NCBI RefSeq assembly: GCF_033304615.1
Contig: NZ_CP129118.1
Location: 492,001-556,000 of the forward strand
Origin: Sporosarcina oncorhynchi
GTDB lineage: Bacteria > Bacillota > Bacilli > Bacillales_A > Planococcaceae
Direction of reading: 5' to 3'
DNA length: 64,000 bases
This document shows, piece after piece, positions 7,408 to 18,000 of this stretch (the first letter of the stretch is position 1; each line of letters opens with the position of its first letter). Made by a program: the position numbers and the translations under genes. The notes under the pieces were generated by a model. That model made no database searches and was not told where the DNA came from. It saw only the letters and a list, made by a program, of their open reading frames with translations.

Positions 7408-8981
7408 AGATTCAGATTCCCCTTTTCCATTTCCTCAGCTAATGCGCGCAACCGTCTGAACTGTTCACGCACCGTGTCGATGTAATTGTTCCAGAACTCG
7501 ATTTTGCCACTTTTCTTTGCGCCAGTTTTCATGTTCTTAAACAACCGGACGGCGCGGCGATAACTATGTCGGTTCTTCTCCTGAATGAAACGCATCGCAT
7601 ACACATGAAGAAGGGGCATGACTGCTGCAGGATCATTCGACAGCACGAAACGCATCGTATCCGATTCAATGCCGTCATACGGAATATCATATCGGTGCAT
7701 AAGCGCAGCCCATTCCGAAAACCGTTCCCGTTCAATCAGGAAGTCGCCAAATGTACTCACACCCGATTCGCCGTATACCATGAACAATTCTTCACGGCGT
7801 GCTTCCGTAAAGTCGGCAATTTCAAGCAAGCCATCAATTAGGCGGATGAAATGATATTTGTCCGTCGACATTGAAATCTCGTGGAAATACGCACCAATAT
7901 GCGGGTAAATCGTTTCCATAATAATGCGCAATGACTCCATCTCATCAAGATCCGTTGCAAAGTCTGCCAGCGGTAACCAATGATCGACAAGCTCACCGCC
8001 TACTTTTTCAGCAACTTCCGCAAGAGCTTGTACATCGCCTTGCGTTAAATGGAAGTAGGCTGCGAAAAACGGTGCATCAACATCGTCCGTTTCCAGAAGA
8101 AAAGCGAGCTCCTTTTTCTGCGTGGCTGGATCGACATACAACAGCTCCGACACACTCGAATAGATGTCGAGCCTTGATTCGAACAACCCGTCACTGTTTA
8201 GGATGAACCTTCGGACATTCTCCTCGAGAGATTTGTAGAAGGCATCCGTCTCAAACAGCCGCAGTTTATTGCTGAGCGATTGAACTTGGTCATTAATCTT
8301 GTCAATTTGTTCGGTCAGCCACATCTTCACTTGCCATTCGCGATATGACAAATGCTTAACCCCTTCGAGATGACCTTGCAAATACGGCCAAGCCGCTTCG
8401 ACTAAATGCAATCTATAAAACAGTTCAAATAGAGGTTTCCACTCCCATTCGAACGGATATAAAGGAATCACTTTCTGATCCATAAGAGACGTCTCATGGA
8501 TGAACACATTCGGGTTTTCACCCGGTGCCAGTTTGTAAAGAGGTTTCGTCAGTCGATCGAGCACATCATTCCATGCTTCCGGCGTACGTTCTGAAATCGT
8601 TAAAACCATCTGCTCAATTTCCCTCCGCTGCCAGTCATGCAACCATTCCGTCAACGAGTTGAACTGAGAATACAGATGGAATATGACAGCAACTTTATGT
8701 ACGCACCAACCAGGATGAATGCATGTACACATCGCATCCTGCTTAAGAGGATAAAGTTGAACAGTCACATGGTCGGCTTCTATAAACGTAGCGTCAATCC
8801 TTCTTCCATCATTCGCGGATTTATACTCAATCTGTACACCTTTACGGACGATTGCCACCGCATCTCGGATGATCTGCACATCATCTTGATCATCCGGACG
8901 GAATGCATGCTTGATTGCTTTCATAAATTCATCTATTTCATGTTCATGCAAATAAGAAACACGTTCTACTGTCATGTACAT
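7404..8981 (-). CDS. ywqB: SWIM zinc-finger protein (YwqB-like)
   Basis: A 525-residue protein. Its only clear domain is a SWIM zinc finger near residue 85, CTCIHPGWCVHKVAV, with the CxCx(n)CxH metal ligands intact. SWIM domains bind nucleic acid or protein and in bacteria are commonly paired with SNF2 ATPases. The rest is helical and unassigned. I place the start at the ATG at 8981 (MYMTVERVSYL) because GAGGAG lies 7 bp upstream; the longer frame to 9035 runs through the promoter. Its last codons overlap the ywqA start. Confidence 0.85.
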   Translation of the reverse strand: MYMTVERVSYLHEHEIDEFMKAIKHAFRPDDQDDVQIIRDAVAIVRKGVQIEYKSANDGRRIDATFIEADHVTVQLYPLKQDAMCTCIHPGWCVHKVAVIFHLYSQFNSLTEWLHDWQRREIEQMVLTISERTPEAWNDVLDRLTKPLYKLAPGENPNVFIHETSLMDQKVIPLYPFEWEWKPLFELFYRLHLVEAAWPYLQGHLEGVKHLSYREWQVKMWLTEQIDKINDQVQSLSNKLRLFETDAFYKSLEENVRRFILNSDGLFESRLDIYSSVSELLYVDPATQKKELAFLLETDDVDAPFFAAYFHLTQGDVQALAEVAEKVGGELVDHWLPLADFATDLDEMESLRIIMETIYPHIGAYFHEISMSTDKYHFIRLIDGLLEIADFTEARREELFMVYGESGVSTFGDFLIERERFSEWAALMHRYDIPYDGIESDTMRFVLSNDPAAVMPLLHVYAMRFIQEKNRHSYRRAVRLFKNMKTGAKKSGKIEFWNNYIDTVREQFRRLRALAEEMEKGNLNL

Positions 8982-9012
8982 CGGGTCACTCCTCAAAATA
9001 AGCATTCCCTTT

Positions 9013-9042
9013 ATTATAATGCTTGCGGGGCGCAATCGTAAA
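9013..9042 (-). promoter_or_regulatory. Putative promoter of the ywqBA operon
   Basis: On the minus strand TTTACG (9042-9037) and TATAAT (9018-9013) are separated by 18 bp and lie about 30 bp before the ywqB start. The region is divergent with the 9125 gene. Confidence 0.45.
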
Positions 9043-9124
9043 CGAATTCAATTCGAAATGATTTGAACATAACGAACAGAAAAATACACTATGTGAAAAT
9101 AGAGGACAAGAAGGAGGAGGAAAG

Positions 9125-9439
9125 ATGAAAATATTGACTGTACATATGCCAGACTTATATCGCAAGTCCATCTACTGGAGGCAGGACGTTAGGCAAGAAC
9201 GCAGTCTCCGCGGGGAATCCGTACACGAACAACCTGCTTTCAGGCATTCCGAAACCATTCTGTTACGCGATGAACAGATGCTCATCGCTGACTATCAAAC
9301 TGATGAGTTAATCATTCTTCAAAGCACTGCGACAGAACATGATATCATCTGTAAATTGTACGAACGGGATGCCGGTATGGAGCCGCGGCGTATGTCATTT
9401 TTATTGAACAGCCGGTCAAAAGAAAAAATAAACTTGTAA
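9125..9439 (+). CDS. Hypothetical protein, 104 aa
   Basis: A 104-residue soluble protein starting MKILTVHMPDLYRKSIYWRQ behind a strong AAGGAGGAGG site. There is no signal peptide, membrane helix or recognised motif; the middle (LLRDEQMLIADYQTDELIIL) looks like beta-strands. A possible promoter TTGAAC-16-TACACT lies at 9063-9090. Function unknown. Confidence 0.55.
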   Translation: MKILTVHMPDLYRKSIYWRQDVRQERSLRGESVHEQPAFRHSETILLRDEQMLIADYQTDELIILQSTATEHDIICKLYERDAGMEPRRMSFLLNSRSKEKINL

Positions 9440-9552
9440 AACAGAAGCAATTTATAAGTCTCCTCCGAATAAGATAGAAACAAATCATTCACAAAGTACG
9501 AGAGGTTATGATAAACTATAAATAATCGGAATATTCAATGAGGGGGATTAAA

Positions 9553-10002
9553 ATGCTTTCTGTTCAACGCATGAGACCATTTTTCACTAGTCAGGAAGAT
9601 TTCCGTCTACGCCTCGTGTTTGCATACCAATATTTCTCCATTATTAAAGGCGGTGAAGTCTACCAATTTGTCCCGACGGAAGGGAAAGAAATCGTCGTCA
9701 ATGTCAAAAGCCTGCAAGTCGAAAACCTCGGAGAAGTGTTCGTCTTCCAACGGGGAAGTCGCTTCATCCGACTACCGCTCTACCAGCTATTGCTAATTTC
9801 AGACCTGCATCTTCACCTTACGACCTTACTAGAAGGTACGTTAAATCTAAAAATACCGATGCTGGCAGTCGTCACTGAAGAGGCGGCACTGCTCATCGAA
9901 GAACTCGAAGCGCAAAACAGCCTGCGCATGATAGACTATGCACTTGAAACAAACAATGTAGCACTGTTTACTCAGCTGACGGAAGGATTGCATGAATTTT
10001 GA
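9553..10002 (+). CDS. IDEAL-domain protein
   Basis: A 149-residue cytosolic protein. The C-terminal segment SLRMIDYALETNNVALFTQL is an IDEAL motif, a short helical module found in several small Bacillales proteins of mostly unknown function (in MecA-linked and YpiB-like proteins among others). The first 120 residues are mixed alpha/beta without another recognised domain. The ATG at 9553 follows AGGGGGATTA; an upstream ATG at 9538 overlaps that site and is rejected. A strong terminator follows. Confidence 0.65.
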   Translation: MLSVQRMRPFFTSQEDFRLRLVFAYQYFSIIKGGEVYQFVPTEGKEIVVNVKSLQVENLGEVFVFQRGSRFIRLPLYQLLLISDLHLHLTTLLEGTLNLKIPMLAVVTEEAALLIEELEAQNSLRMIDYALETNNVALFTQLTEGLHEF

Positions 10003-10017
10003 TGAAAACTACTTAAA

Positions 10018-10056
10018 AAACACTTATCGTCGATCATTCACGATGAGTGTTTTTTT
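10018..10056 (+). terminator. Terminator after the IDEAL-domain gene
   Basis: AAACACTTATCGT pairs with ACGATGAGTGTTT (one G-T pair) around a 9-nt loop and is followed by TTTTT. Confidence 0.85.
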
Positions 10057-10104
10057 GCGTCCCGTTTCAAAAATAGTAAATAGGGTATACATAGGAAGGC
10101 CCAT

Positions 10105-10206
10105 TTAGTTTGTGAGAAAATGTAACGCCAATACGAATAACGTGGATCCGGTTACGCCGAACAAGAAATCCGCCAAGGTAAATCGATGCCTGTTCTTTTC
10201 ATCCAT
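10105..10206 (-). CDS. Possible 33-aa membrane peptide
   Basis: On the minus strand a 33-codon frame reads MDEKNRHRFTLADFLFGVTG then STLFVLALHFLTN. It has a charged N-terminus and one hydrophobic segment long enough to cross the membrane. AGGAGC lies 8-9 bp before the ATG. No homologue family is recalled, and such a short frame could be chance. Confidence 0.35.
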   Translation of the reverse strand: MDEKNRHRFTLADFLFGVTGSTLFVLALHFLTN

Positions 10207-10501
10207 GCTCATCAGCTCCTATTTCCATTGGGATACGAAGAACCTACTTAGCAGTGTGACTATGTTTTTCAGAAACGAAGGCAGGAAAAAGTTAATGCTT
10301 TTAATAAAGGCATAAAGGCTCAAATATACACACTGGAAGTCAATAATCACTATCCATAACTAGACTCGACGGTTACAATGGAAAGTATACATAGATCATC
10401 GTTTTTCCTTTGGTATCATTGAATAATCCAATGGATTTGATAGAGTAGAAGATAGTAGTTCCATTACAAACCCCATTTAAATAGAAGAAAGGAGCGTCGC
10501 C
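10207..10501. other. Intergenic region, nothing recognised
   Basis: Together with the preceding bases this is a 440-bp gap between the IDEAL gene and the Yip1-like gene. Apart from the small minus-strand frame above I see no gene, terminator or repeat. A promoter for the gene at 10502 is expected here but no convincing -35/-10 pair stands out. Confidence 0.4.
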
Positions 10502-11188
10502 ATGTTTTTTGATTACAGGTTTTGGCACTATGTGACCAGACCTCATGACCTTGCAACAGATATACAAACAGGTGAGATGCGGCAATTCAACAGACGACTC
10601 GCCATCCTTTTCATCACAGGCCTCATTCTTTTTGCTCTTCGCAGTTTATGGGGGATGAACGCCGAATCACTGACCGCTTTACTAACGACAATGTCAACGT
10701 CCGACTACATAATCGCAAGATATGCGTCACTTGCAGGTACGATTATTTGGGCAGTTATATACATAGCATTCCATCTATTCGGTGTCGCTTACATCCTATC
10801 GTTGCTAACGAAAATCCCATACAAGCGACTCGTACCGCTCCAACTGCTCGTTACGGGCTTATTGCTGTTGGAGAAAGCACTTCTGTTCATCGTCTTCGCC
10901 GTTAAAGGATCGACTGTTAGTTTGTCGTTCCTATCATTCGGCCCGCTCGCTGTCACGATTATGGATAACTGGTACCTCATCCTGTTCATGAACCAGCTGA
11001 CGATTTTCAGTGCGCTCATCATCACAGTGCAATACCGTTTCCTGCGCGGTTTCATCATTGATGGAAAACGGAGAGAGCATCTATGGATGTTAATCGGCTT
11101 GCATGTCGCAATGGCACTCGTCACCGCAGCCATCGCATTCATCCCGTTCGACGCTTTATTCAATTCGGTTTTTGGAGGTGGCTTCTAA
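10502..11188 (+). CDS. Yip1-like polytopic membrane protein (YknW-like)
   Basis: A 228-residue integral membrane protein with about five transmembrane segments (near 35-53, 75-100, 110-135, 150-175, 198-222) and a short cytosolic N-terminus (FWHYVTRPHDLATDIQTGEM). Topology and size resemble Yip1-domain proteins such as B. subtilis YknW. The ATG follows AGAAAGGAG. The next gene, an HlyD-like adaptor, begins 1 bp after the stop, so the two form an operon like yknW-yknX, but no ABC transporter genes follow. Family assignment is by architecture only. Confidence 0.6.
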   Translation: MFFDYRFWHYVTRPHDLATDIQTGEMRQFNRRLAILFITGLILFALRSLWGMNAESLTALLTTMSTSDYIIARYASLAGTIIWAVIYIAFHLFGVAYILSLLTKIPYKRLVPLQLLVTGLLLLEKALLFIVFAVKGSTVSLSFLSFGPLAVTIMDNWYLILFMNQLTIFSALIITVQYRFLRGFIIDGKRREHLWMLIGLHVAMALVTAAIAFIPFDALFNSVFGGGF

Positions 11189-11189
11189 T

Positions 11190-12467
11190 ATGAACAAACG
11201 TATGTCCATTACCGTCGCCATCATCATAAGCCTGTTCATCGCAGTGAACGTCCATCTGCTGTATTCACCAAAAAGCACCGTCCCACAATCATTGTATGTC
11301 CACCAGTACGAACGCATGACGACGAACCACTTTGAAGAACAACTTCCCAAAGAAGCACTCGTCTCACCCGAAGCGATCTACACCGTCTATGTCGGCAACG
11401 ACGAAACCATTGACACATGGCTCGTGAAGGAAGGCGATCACGTGCAGGTTGGTGATGAAATCGCGACATTACAGACAGAACGTGCAGAGAGCCAACTCGC
11501 GGCATGGGAAGCGGAACAGGACGCGCTTTACGCACAGCAAGTCGAAATCGAATCGACACTTTATAACTTAGAAGCTGACCGTAGAAACGCCAAAAAAAGC
11601 ACGACAAACGTGAATACGACTGAATCACCGAACAACTCCGATATTGACCTGACCGTTGATGTCCAAGTTGACGTCTCACAAGACGGTGCATTTGCCCAAG
11701 CCATTGCAGAAGCGGAACGGGAACGTGCGGAAATTGGACGTAAACTGACCGTCTTACAAGCACAACTTGCGCAAAACGAATCACGTCCCGCTATGGTTAG
11801 CCCAGTTAACGGCATCGTTTCATCGGTTGATCGGCACGGATACAAACTTGCCGCAGATATCTACAGCACGACAAAAGTAATTACAACGTATGCGCAACTT
11901 GAAGAATGGCAAAAAATTGAACCTGGCAATCTCGTCCGTATTCAACAGAACGGTTTGACGACGGTCATTGATGGATCCGTCCAATCTGTTTCTGAAATTC
12001 CAGCAACGGATTCAAGGTGGCAGGAAGCATTCGAACAGCTCGAACCCGCTGTAAAAGAAGGCAACCCACTAGAATTCTATGAAATCGGCATTGGACCGCT
12101 AGAAGAGTTGACGGCATTACCGTTCGGCGCAAATGTCAACGCAACAATCATCGTCAACGAAGCGGACGCTGTGTCGGTGAAATTGCACTGGCTCGATACC
12201 CCGCACAATGAGCAGGCCACTGCTTGGAAACTGGACAAGACCGGAAAAGGAATCCGTACACAACTAGCGACACCATTCGAAGTGTCTAAACGCGCTGTAA
12301 TAACGGAAGGGTTGGAAAAAGACGATGTCGTTATCTACAACAAAAACATCGCTCAATTCGAAACGCCATTCAGCGTCTTCCTGCCGTTCCCGATGGAAAT
12401 ACCAACAAAGAACCAGTGGCGCACATTCGGCTGGAAGAACTATTTAAAATATGGTTTTCTCGAATAA
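11190..12467 (+). CDS. HlyD-like / periplasmic-adaptor-type membrane fusion protein
   Basis: A 425-residue protein with one N-terminal membrane anchor (about 5-25). It then has a split biotinyl-lipoyl-like domain (residues about 55-105 with WLVKEGDHVQVGDEIATLQT, and about 195-225 with AMVSPVNGIVSSVDRHGYKL) around a short alpha-helical hairpin rich in Glu, Gln and Arg, followed by beta-barrel domains. This is the layout of adaptors that work with ABC exporters such as MacAB or YknXYZ. The ATG at 11190 follows GGAGGTGG; the longer upstream frame overlaps the previous gene. No transporter partner is present here. Confidence 0.75.
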   Translation: MNKRMSITVAIIISLFIAVNVHLLYSPKSTVPQSLYVHQYERMTTNHFEEQLPKEALVSPEAIYTVYVGNDETIDTWLVKEGDHVQVGDEIATLQTERAESQLAAWEAEQDALYAQQVEIESTLYNLEADRRNAKKSTTNVNTTESPNNSDIDLTVDVQVDVSQDGAFAQAIAEAERERAEIGRKLTVLQAQLAQNESRPAMVSPVNGIVSSVDRHGYKLAADIYSTTKVITTYAQLEEWQKIEPGNLVRIQQNGLTTVIDGSVQSVSEIPATDSRWQEAFEQLEPAVKEGNPLEFYEIGIGPLEELTALPFGANVNATIIVNEADAVSVKLHWLDTPHNEQATAWKLDKTGKGIRTQLATPFEVSKRAVITEGLEKDDVVIYNKNIAQFETPFSVFLPFPMEIPTKNQWRTFGWKNYLKYGFLE

Positions 12468-12560
12468 ACAACACAATTGAATACCCCTAGACTTCTATAA
12501 TTAACAGACAGACAATAGAGTGAAAGAGAGATAATCTTTAAACGAAACGGGGAGAAATAG

Positions 12561-13736
12561 ATGAAAAAAATGTATTCGATTCTAGCTATTGCGCTTGGCT
12601 TGTTGCTGTTCATGACAATTGGAACCGGGAAAGCGCAAGCGGCTGTTGGGAACGGTGAACGCGCCATCGGTCTACATGACCGTATTTTGCCAATCAACGA
12701 TATCCGAGTCATTGACGGAGACACGAAAGTGCCGCTTACAGATATGGAAAAGACCTTTTATCTAACAGTGACTACAGAAGACGGTAAAACAACAATCGAT
12801 AAATACGGGAAACAGTTCGTTTTTGATGCCGCTACAGGAATGACGACATTAGATGGCACTGTAGAAGCATGGAAGCCGATTGTTGAGATTGACGGCAACC
12901 TCTTCATCAGCGTGAAATACCTAACGCGGGAAATCGGCTTCAAGATGGAATACTTCACAAGTATCCGTACAATCCGAATCTATCGCGACGACTACGAACA
13001 TATGAATCATGATGCATATGAATTGATGGTGAAAAAAGCAATCGAGGCGGCCAAACCGGCTCCACCTGCGAAGCCTACAAAACCATCAAAACCAGCGAAT
13101 CCGAATAAAAAAGCGGTTGTCTATTTGACATTCGATGACGGCCCGAACCAATTCACATTAAAAAATAACGATACGTTGAATAAATACAAAGCACCAGCGA
13201 CATTCTTCTTCATTGGCAATGAAATGAAACACCAGCCATCCATTGTCAAAAAGATGGCGAAAAGCGATCATTCTATCGGTACACATAGCATGAGCCACAA
13301 TCAGAAACTCGTCTATCAATCTACGAACGGGTTCATTGCGGAAATGAGCGGTGCCGCAGACCTGCTAGCGAAACAATCCGGCAAACAGTCAAAACTCGTG
13401 CGCGTTCCATACGGCAGCGTTCCGCATGTTACACCAGCCATGCAAAAAAGTCTGAAGACAAAAGGCTATAAAATGTGGGACTGGAACGTCGATTCAAACG
13501 ATTGGCAGTACAAAGACACACAAGCTGACCAAATCGTCAAAAACGTCCAGGACGGCGTCACGAAACAAGCCAAAGCAGGCGAAAAACAAATCATCGTCCT
13601 CATGCACGACCGTAGCCAAACCGCCATTGCCTTACCCAAAATCATCGAATGGCTACAAAAAGAAGGCTACGAACTCAAAAAATACGAACCATCCAATCAC
13701 ATCAGCAAAAACTTCCTAAAAGACCCAGAACTCTAA
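12561..13736 (+). CDS. Secreted polysaccharide deacetylase (NodB / CE4)
   Basis: A 391-residue exported enzyme expected to remove N-acetyl groups from peptidoglycan or another wall glycan. It has a signal peptide (1-27, ending AQA) and an N-terminal domain with ISVKYLTREIGFKMEYFT resembling copper-amine-oxidase-type surface domains. A Pro/Lys linker (about 165-185) leads to the NodB domain: TFDDGPN (metal-binding Asp), HSMSH (metal-binding histidines), RVPYGS, DWNVDSNDW and IVLMHD. All five CE4 motifs look intact. It starts behind CGGGGAG and is monocistronic with its own terminator. Confidence 0.92.
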   Translation: MKKMYSILAIALGLLLFMTIGTGKAQAAVGNGERAIGLHDRILPINDIRVIDGDTKVPLTDMEKTFYLTVTTEDGKTTIDKYGKQFVFDAATGMTTLDGTVEAWKPIVEIDGNLFISVKYLTREIGFKMEYFTSIRTIRIYRDDYEHMNHDAYELMVKKAIEAAKPAPPAKPTKPSKPANPNKKAVVYLTFDDGPNQFTLKNNDTLNKYKAPATFFFIGNEMKHQPSIVKKMAKSDHSIGTHSMSHNQKLVYQSTNGFIAEMSGAADLLAKQSGKQSKLVRVPYGSVPHVTPAMQKSLKTKGYKMWDWNVDSNDWQYKDTQADQIVKNVQDGVTKQAKAGEKQIIVLMHDRSQTAIALPKIIEWLQKEGYELKKYEPSNHISKNFLKDPEL

Positions 13737-13742
13737 CAACCC

Positions 13743-13775
13743 AAAGAGCCCAGCCCTCCAAGGCCGGGCTCTTTC
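13743..13775 (+). terminator. Terminator after the deacetylase gene
   Basis: AAAGAGCCC and GGGCTCTTT form a 9-bp stem with a weakly paired apical part; a T-run of three continues into CC. Confidence 0.75.
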
Positions 13776-13784
13776 CTATGTAAC

Positions 13785-14770
13785 CAATCACACAAAAGCC
13801 CTGCAAAAGTCCAAACCCAACGACTAATTTGTAAAGTGCATTCAGCGCGCCAAAGCTCTCCTACTATCTAAAACTCCCCGCGCCCACACCAAGCAAAAGT
13901 CCATATCCTCTTCCAAAAGTCCATACCAGCCCGCAAAAGTCCAAACCTCACCCGAAAAGTCCAAACCCAACGACTAATTTGTAAAGTGCATTCAGCGCGC
14001 CAAAGCTCTCCTACTATCTAAAACTCCCCGCGTCCACGCCCAGCAGAAGTCCATATCCTCTTCCAAAAGTCCATACCAGCCCGCAAAAGTCCAAACCTCA
14101 CCCGAAAAGTCCAAACCCAACGACTAATTTGTAAAGTGCATTCAGCGCGCCAAAGCTCTCCTACTATCTAAAACTCCCCGCGCCCACACCGGGCAAAAGT
14201 CCAACTCCTCTTCCAAAAGTCCATACCAGCCCGCAAAAGTCCAAACCTCACCCGAAAAGTCCAAACCCAACGACTAATTTGTAAAGTGCATTCAGCGCGC
14301 CAAAGCTCTCCTACTATCTAAAACTCCCCGCGCCCACACCGGGCAAAAGTCCAACTCCTCTTCCAAAAGTCCATACCAGCCCGCAAAAGTCCAAACCTCA
14401 CCCGAAAAGTCCAAACCAACCCATTAATTTGTATAGTGCATTCAGCGCGCCAAAGCTCTCCTACTATCTAAAACTCCCCGCGTCCACACCAAGCAGAAGT
14501 CCATATCCTCTTCCAAAAGTCCAAACCAGCCCGCAAAAGTCCAAACCTCACCCGAAAAGTCCAAACCCAACCCATTAATTTGTAAAGTGCATTCAGCGCG
14601 CCAAAGAACTCCTACTACTTAATCTCCTCCGCGCCCAGCAGAAGTCCATATCCTCTTCCAAAAGTCCAAACCAGCCCGCAAAACGCCAAATCTCGCACCA
14701 AAAGTCCAATCACTATCCGCAGAACTCCAAATTCCCCCGCAAAACTCCAAAAATCCAATTCTCCCAAATT
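13785..14770. repeat. Array of ~150-bp tandem units built from 20-bp AAAAGTCCA repeats
   Basis: Five to six units repeat with a period of 150 bp (block starts at 13821, 13971, 14121, 14271, 14421, about 14571). Each unit is a ~70-bp conserved block (CGACTAATTTGTAAAGTGCA, TTCAGCGCGCC, CTACTATCTAAAACTCCCCG) followed by four copies of a 20-bp repeat with core AAAAGTCCA and a C/T-rich tail. The last part (14640-14770) holds degenerate 20-mers only. No ORF makes sense here, because 20 is not a multiple of three. Bases 14771-15000 contain nothing else but the leader of the next gene. Confidence 0.95.
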
Positions 14771-15000
14771 TCCACCATCTAACAACCCAAAACTCCCAAG
14801 CTCAAAAAATAGCTAATATCACACAATTCTATAAAATCACCTGCCGCCTATGAACTACCTGCAGTTAAATTTCCCGGCACCTTTGAACGATTTTTCTGAA
14901 CAATCGATACATTCGACACCAATCGCTATTTTCAAAATAATCACCCTATGATATGTTGGGAAAGGTACAATCTACTAAACTACCAAGGGGGAATTGGAAT

Positions 15001-18000
15001 TTGAAAAAGCACAACTTCACTAAACTGCTAAGCACATTCTTAGCACTCATCCTAGTTCTATCGCTTGCCACTCCATTCTCGGCACTCGCGTCAACAAGCG
15101 CAGATACCGACAATCCAACTGAAGCGACAGCACTAACAAAAGCTTTCAAAGAAAACCTTCCTAGCGAAAGCACACTTCAAAAGAAAGCAGCCATCGCCGA
15201 ACAACTCAACTTGCTTGGGGGCGACGCCAAACTTCATGACCAACTTAAAAACGTAACAGGGAACCAATTAGTTCCTGTTATCATTCACTTCTCGGAACCA
15301 TCTGTAGGATTGGAAACAGGCATCAAGAATCTTGCCGGTAAATCCATCTCCAGTGCTGAAGTACAAGCTGTAAAACAGAAAGTACGCACGCAGCAGATCA
15401 GAGCGAAAAAAGAAATGGTCATCAAAGGCATTCAGTTCAGTGAAGGATTCAGCTATGACACAGTTCTTAACGGTGTATCTGGAACTGTCAAAGCAGATGA
15501 CATTGAAAAACTTCTAGAAATCGACGGCATCACACTTGTTGAGCCCGACACAGAAGTACATGCTTACGAAGACAATAAATCAAAAAGCCTAGCAGCAACA
15601 AAGAACAACTTAAAAAAACCGCTTCCTTCAGACAACAAACTGAAAGATAAAGCGAAAGACGCCATTGTCGAAGCGAAAATGGACACAAGCATCGGCTTCC
15701 TCGGCATCGACGCTCTTTGGGCTGAAGGAATCGAAGGCCAAGGCATTAAAGTCGCAGTCCTTGATACAGGAATCGATGCAAACCACCCGGACTTCCAAGG
15801 GATCTATAAAGGCGGTAAAAACTTCGTACCGCACACTGGCTCCGATTACGCGAGACCACGTGCAGATGACGACGCATCTGAAACATCACCAATGGATCGT
15901 CCATCCAACAAACCAGAATTCAATGCGAATGGAAGCGCTTTCTATACTTCCCACGGTACACACGTAGCAGGAACAATCGCAGCAATCGGCAATAACGAAT
16001 ACGGCATTAAAGGTATTGCACCGAAAGTCGACCTTTACGCATACCGCGTACTCGGCGCATACGGAAGTGGTTCCACATCAGGCATCATCAAAGCCATCGA
16101 CACAGCAGTTATCGAAGGCATGGATGTCATCAACTTATCACTCGGCGGCGGAGCAAACTCCGAAACAGACGGCGCATCATTTGCCATCAACAACGCCATG
16201 TTGGCTGGGACAATTTCAGTCATCGCTACAGGAAACTCAGGTCCGAACCGCGGCACAATGGGCACACCGTCCACATCCCGTCTCGGCATCGCAGTAGCGA
16301 ACACAACAAACCCTGAAGCACATTACAATACTGACGCAACAATCACAATCGGAGACTACAATCTCTCTAAAAAACTAAATCTAATGGGTACAACATTTGG
16401 ACAAGACCTTGCCACACAACTTAACGGCAACTATGCACTAGTCGCAGTACCAGGCGTCGGCAAACCTGCAGATTACGCAGGCGTTGACGTAAGCGGCAAA
16501 ATCGCACTCGTTTCCCGCGGTGAAATCGCATTCGTCGACAAAATCGCAGCAGCCAAAGACAAAGGCGCAATCGGCATTATCGTCCATAACTTCTCGGGCG
16601 GATCGAACGCACCAGGCCCATCCGGCACATTCCTTGGTGACGCATTCGAATTCATCCCAACATTCGATATGTCCGTAACGGACGGCGAAGCAATCCGTGC
16701 AGCACTTGCACAAGCAGAAGGGACAATCTCCTTCGCGAATTTTGATAAAACATTAACAGCAGGCGACGAAGTAAACGACTCCAGTTCACGTGGACCGTCC
16801 ACACCGAACTTCGACATCAAACCAGACGTCGCAGCACCAGGAACAAACATCATGTCAACAATTCCAATGTACAAAGCAGATTACCCGGAAGCTACTTACG
16901 AAAAAGCCTACACGCGTAAAACAGGTACTTCCATGGCTACACCACATATTGCTGGAATCGCGGCACTCGTGAAACAAGCGAATCCATCGTGGAACGCTTT
17001 CGACGTCAAAGTCGCACTATCCAACACAGCCAAAGTTCTTGATACTGGCAAGTACGATGTCTTCGCACAAGGTGCAGGCCGCGTACAGGCATACCAAGCG
17101 GCACATCCTGAAATTCTTGCGTATGCACAAGATACAGCAAATAATGACGGGAAAACGGTTGAAAACATTAAAGGTACCGTCACATTCGGTCCTCAATCTC
17201 TTAAAGAAAACGTCTCAGTCGTCAAACAAATCGTCGTGAAAAACAAGAACGGCAGCGGCGGCACATATAACGCAACAGTTGAAATGTTAAAAGGGTTCGG
17301 TGACGCATCAGTCACAATCGACAAACCGAGCTTCACACTATCTGGCGAAGAAACACTAAACGTCACATTAACAGCATCTGCAAATTCAAACGCTAAACCT
17401 GGTGATGAAGTTCTTGGTTACATTCACATCACAGGTGGCAGCACAACAGCTTCATTGCCATTCGCAGCAGATTTCGGCGGGGCACCTGAAGCCGAAGTGA
17501 AAAACATGGCAATCTCTGAACCAGACCTAAGCTTTAATGGCGACGGTGTGAAAGACGAAGGAATGCTTACATTCACAATCACAGGTGACGTAGGCGTCAA
17601 CTTCATTGAAATCTGGGATATCATGGATCCTGAAGGCGGAGCATATGGCGACGGCTATATCGGCTATTTACACGCAGCTTCAAGTCTAGGAGCAGGTTCT
17701 TACCAGCTTCCAGTCCGTGGACAATATTCGCCATGGGATGCATCGCCGGCAACAACAATTCCTGACGGCTTGTATACAATCGACTTCTCTGCAGAAACGG
17801 TATCAGGCAATCCGCCTGTCATCGGTGACTATGTTGGACCGGTCGTTGTTAAATCCGAAGCTGGAACAGTAACAGGCGCAATCGAAGGTACAACGGCAAC
17901 AGGTGCAATCGAAGACGCATATATTCAGTACCAAGCAGAACTAGTTGGGTACGGTATGGGTTACGACATTAACACGAAACTTAAAGCGAAGTATGAAGTA

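Noticed and set aside
5409..8206. Several frames of 60-150 codons opposite or inside ywqA and ywqB
   Set aside because: They are shadows of the two large conserved genes, whose motifs are intact.
13785..14770. CRISPR array
   Set aside because: The repeats are 20 bp apart with a 9-bp core and 11-bp C/T-rich tails that are themselves reused; there are no unique spacers of 25-40 bp and no cas genes in the window.
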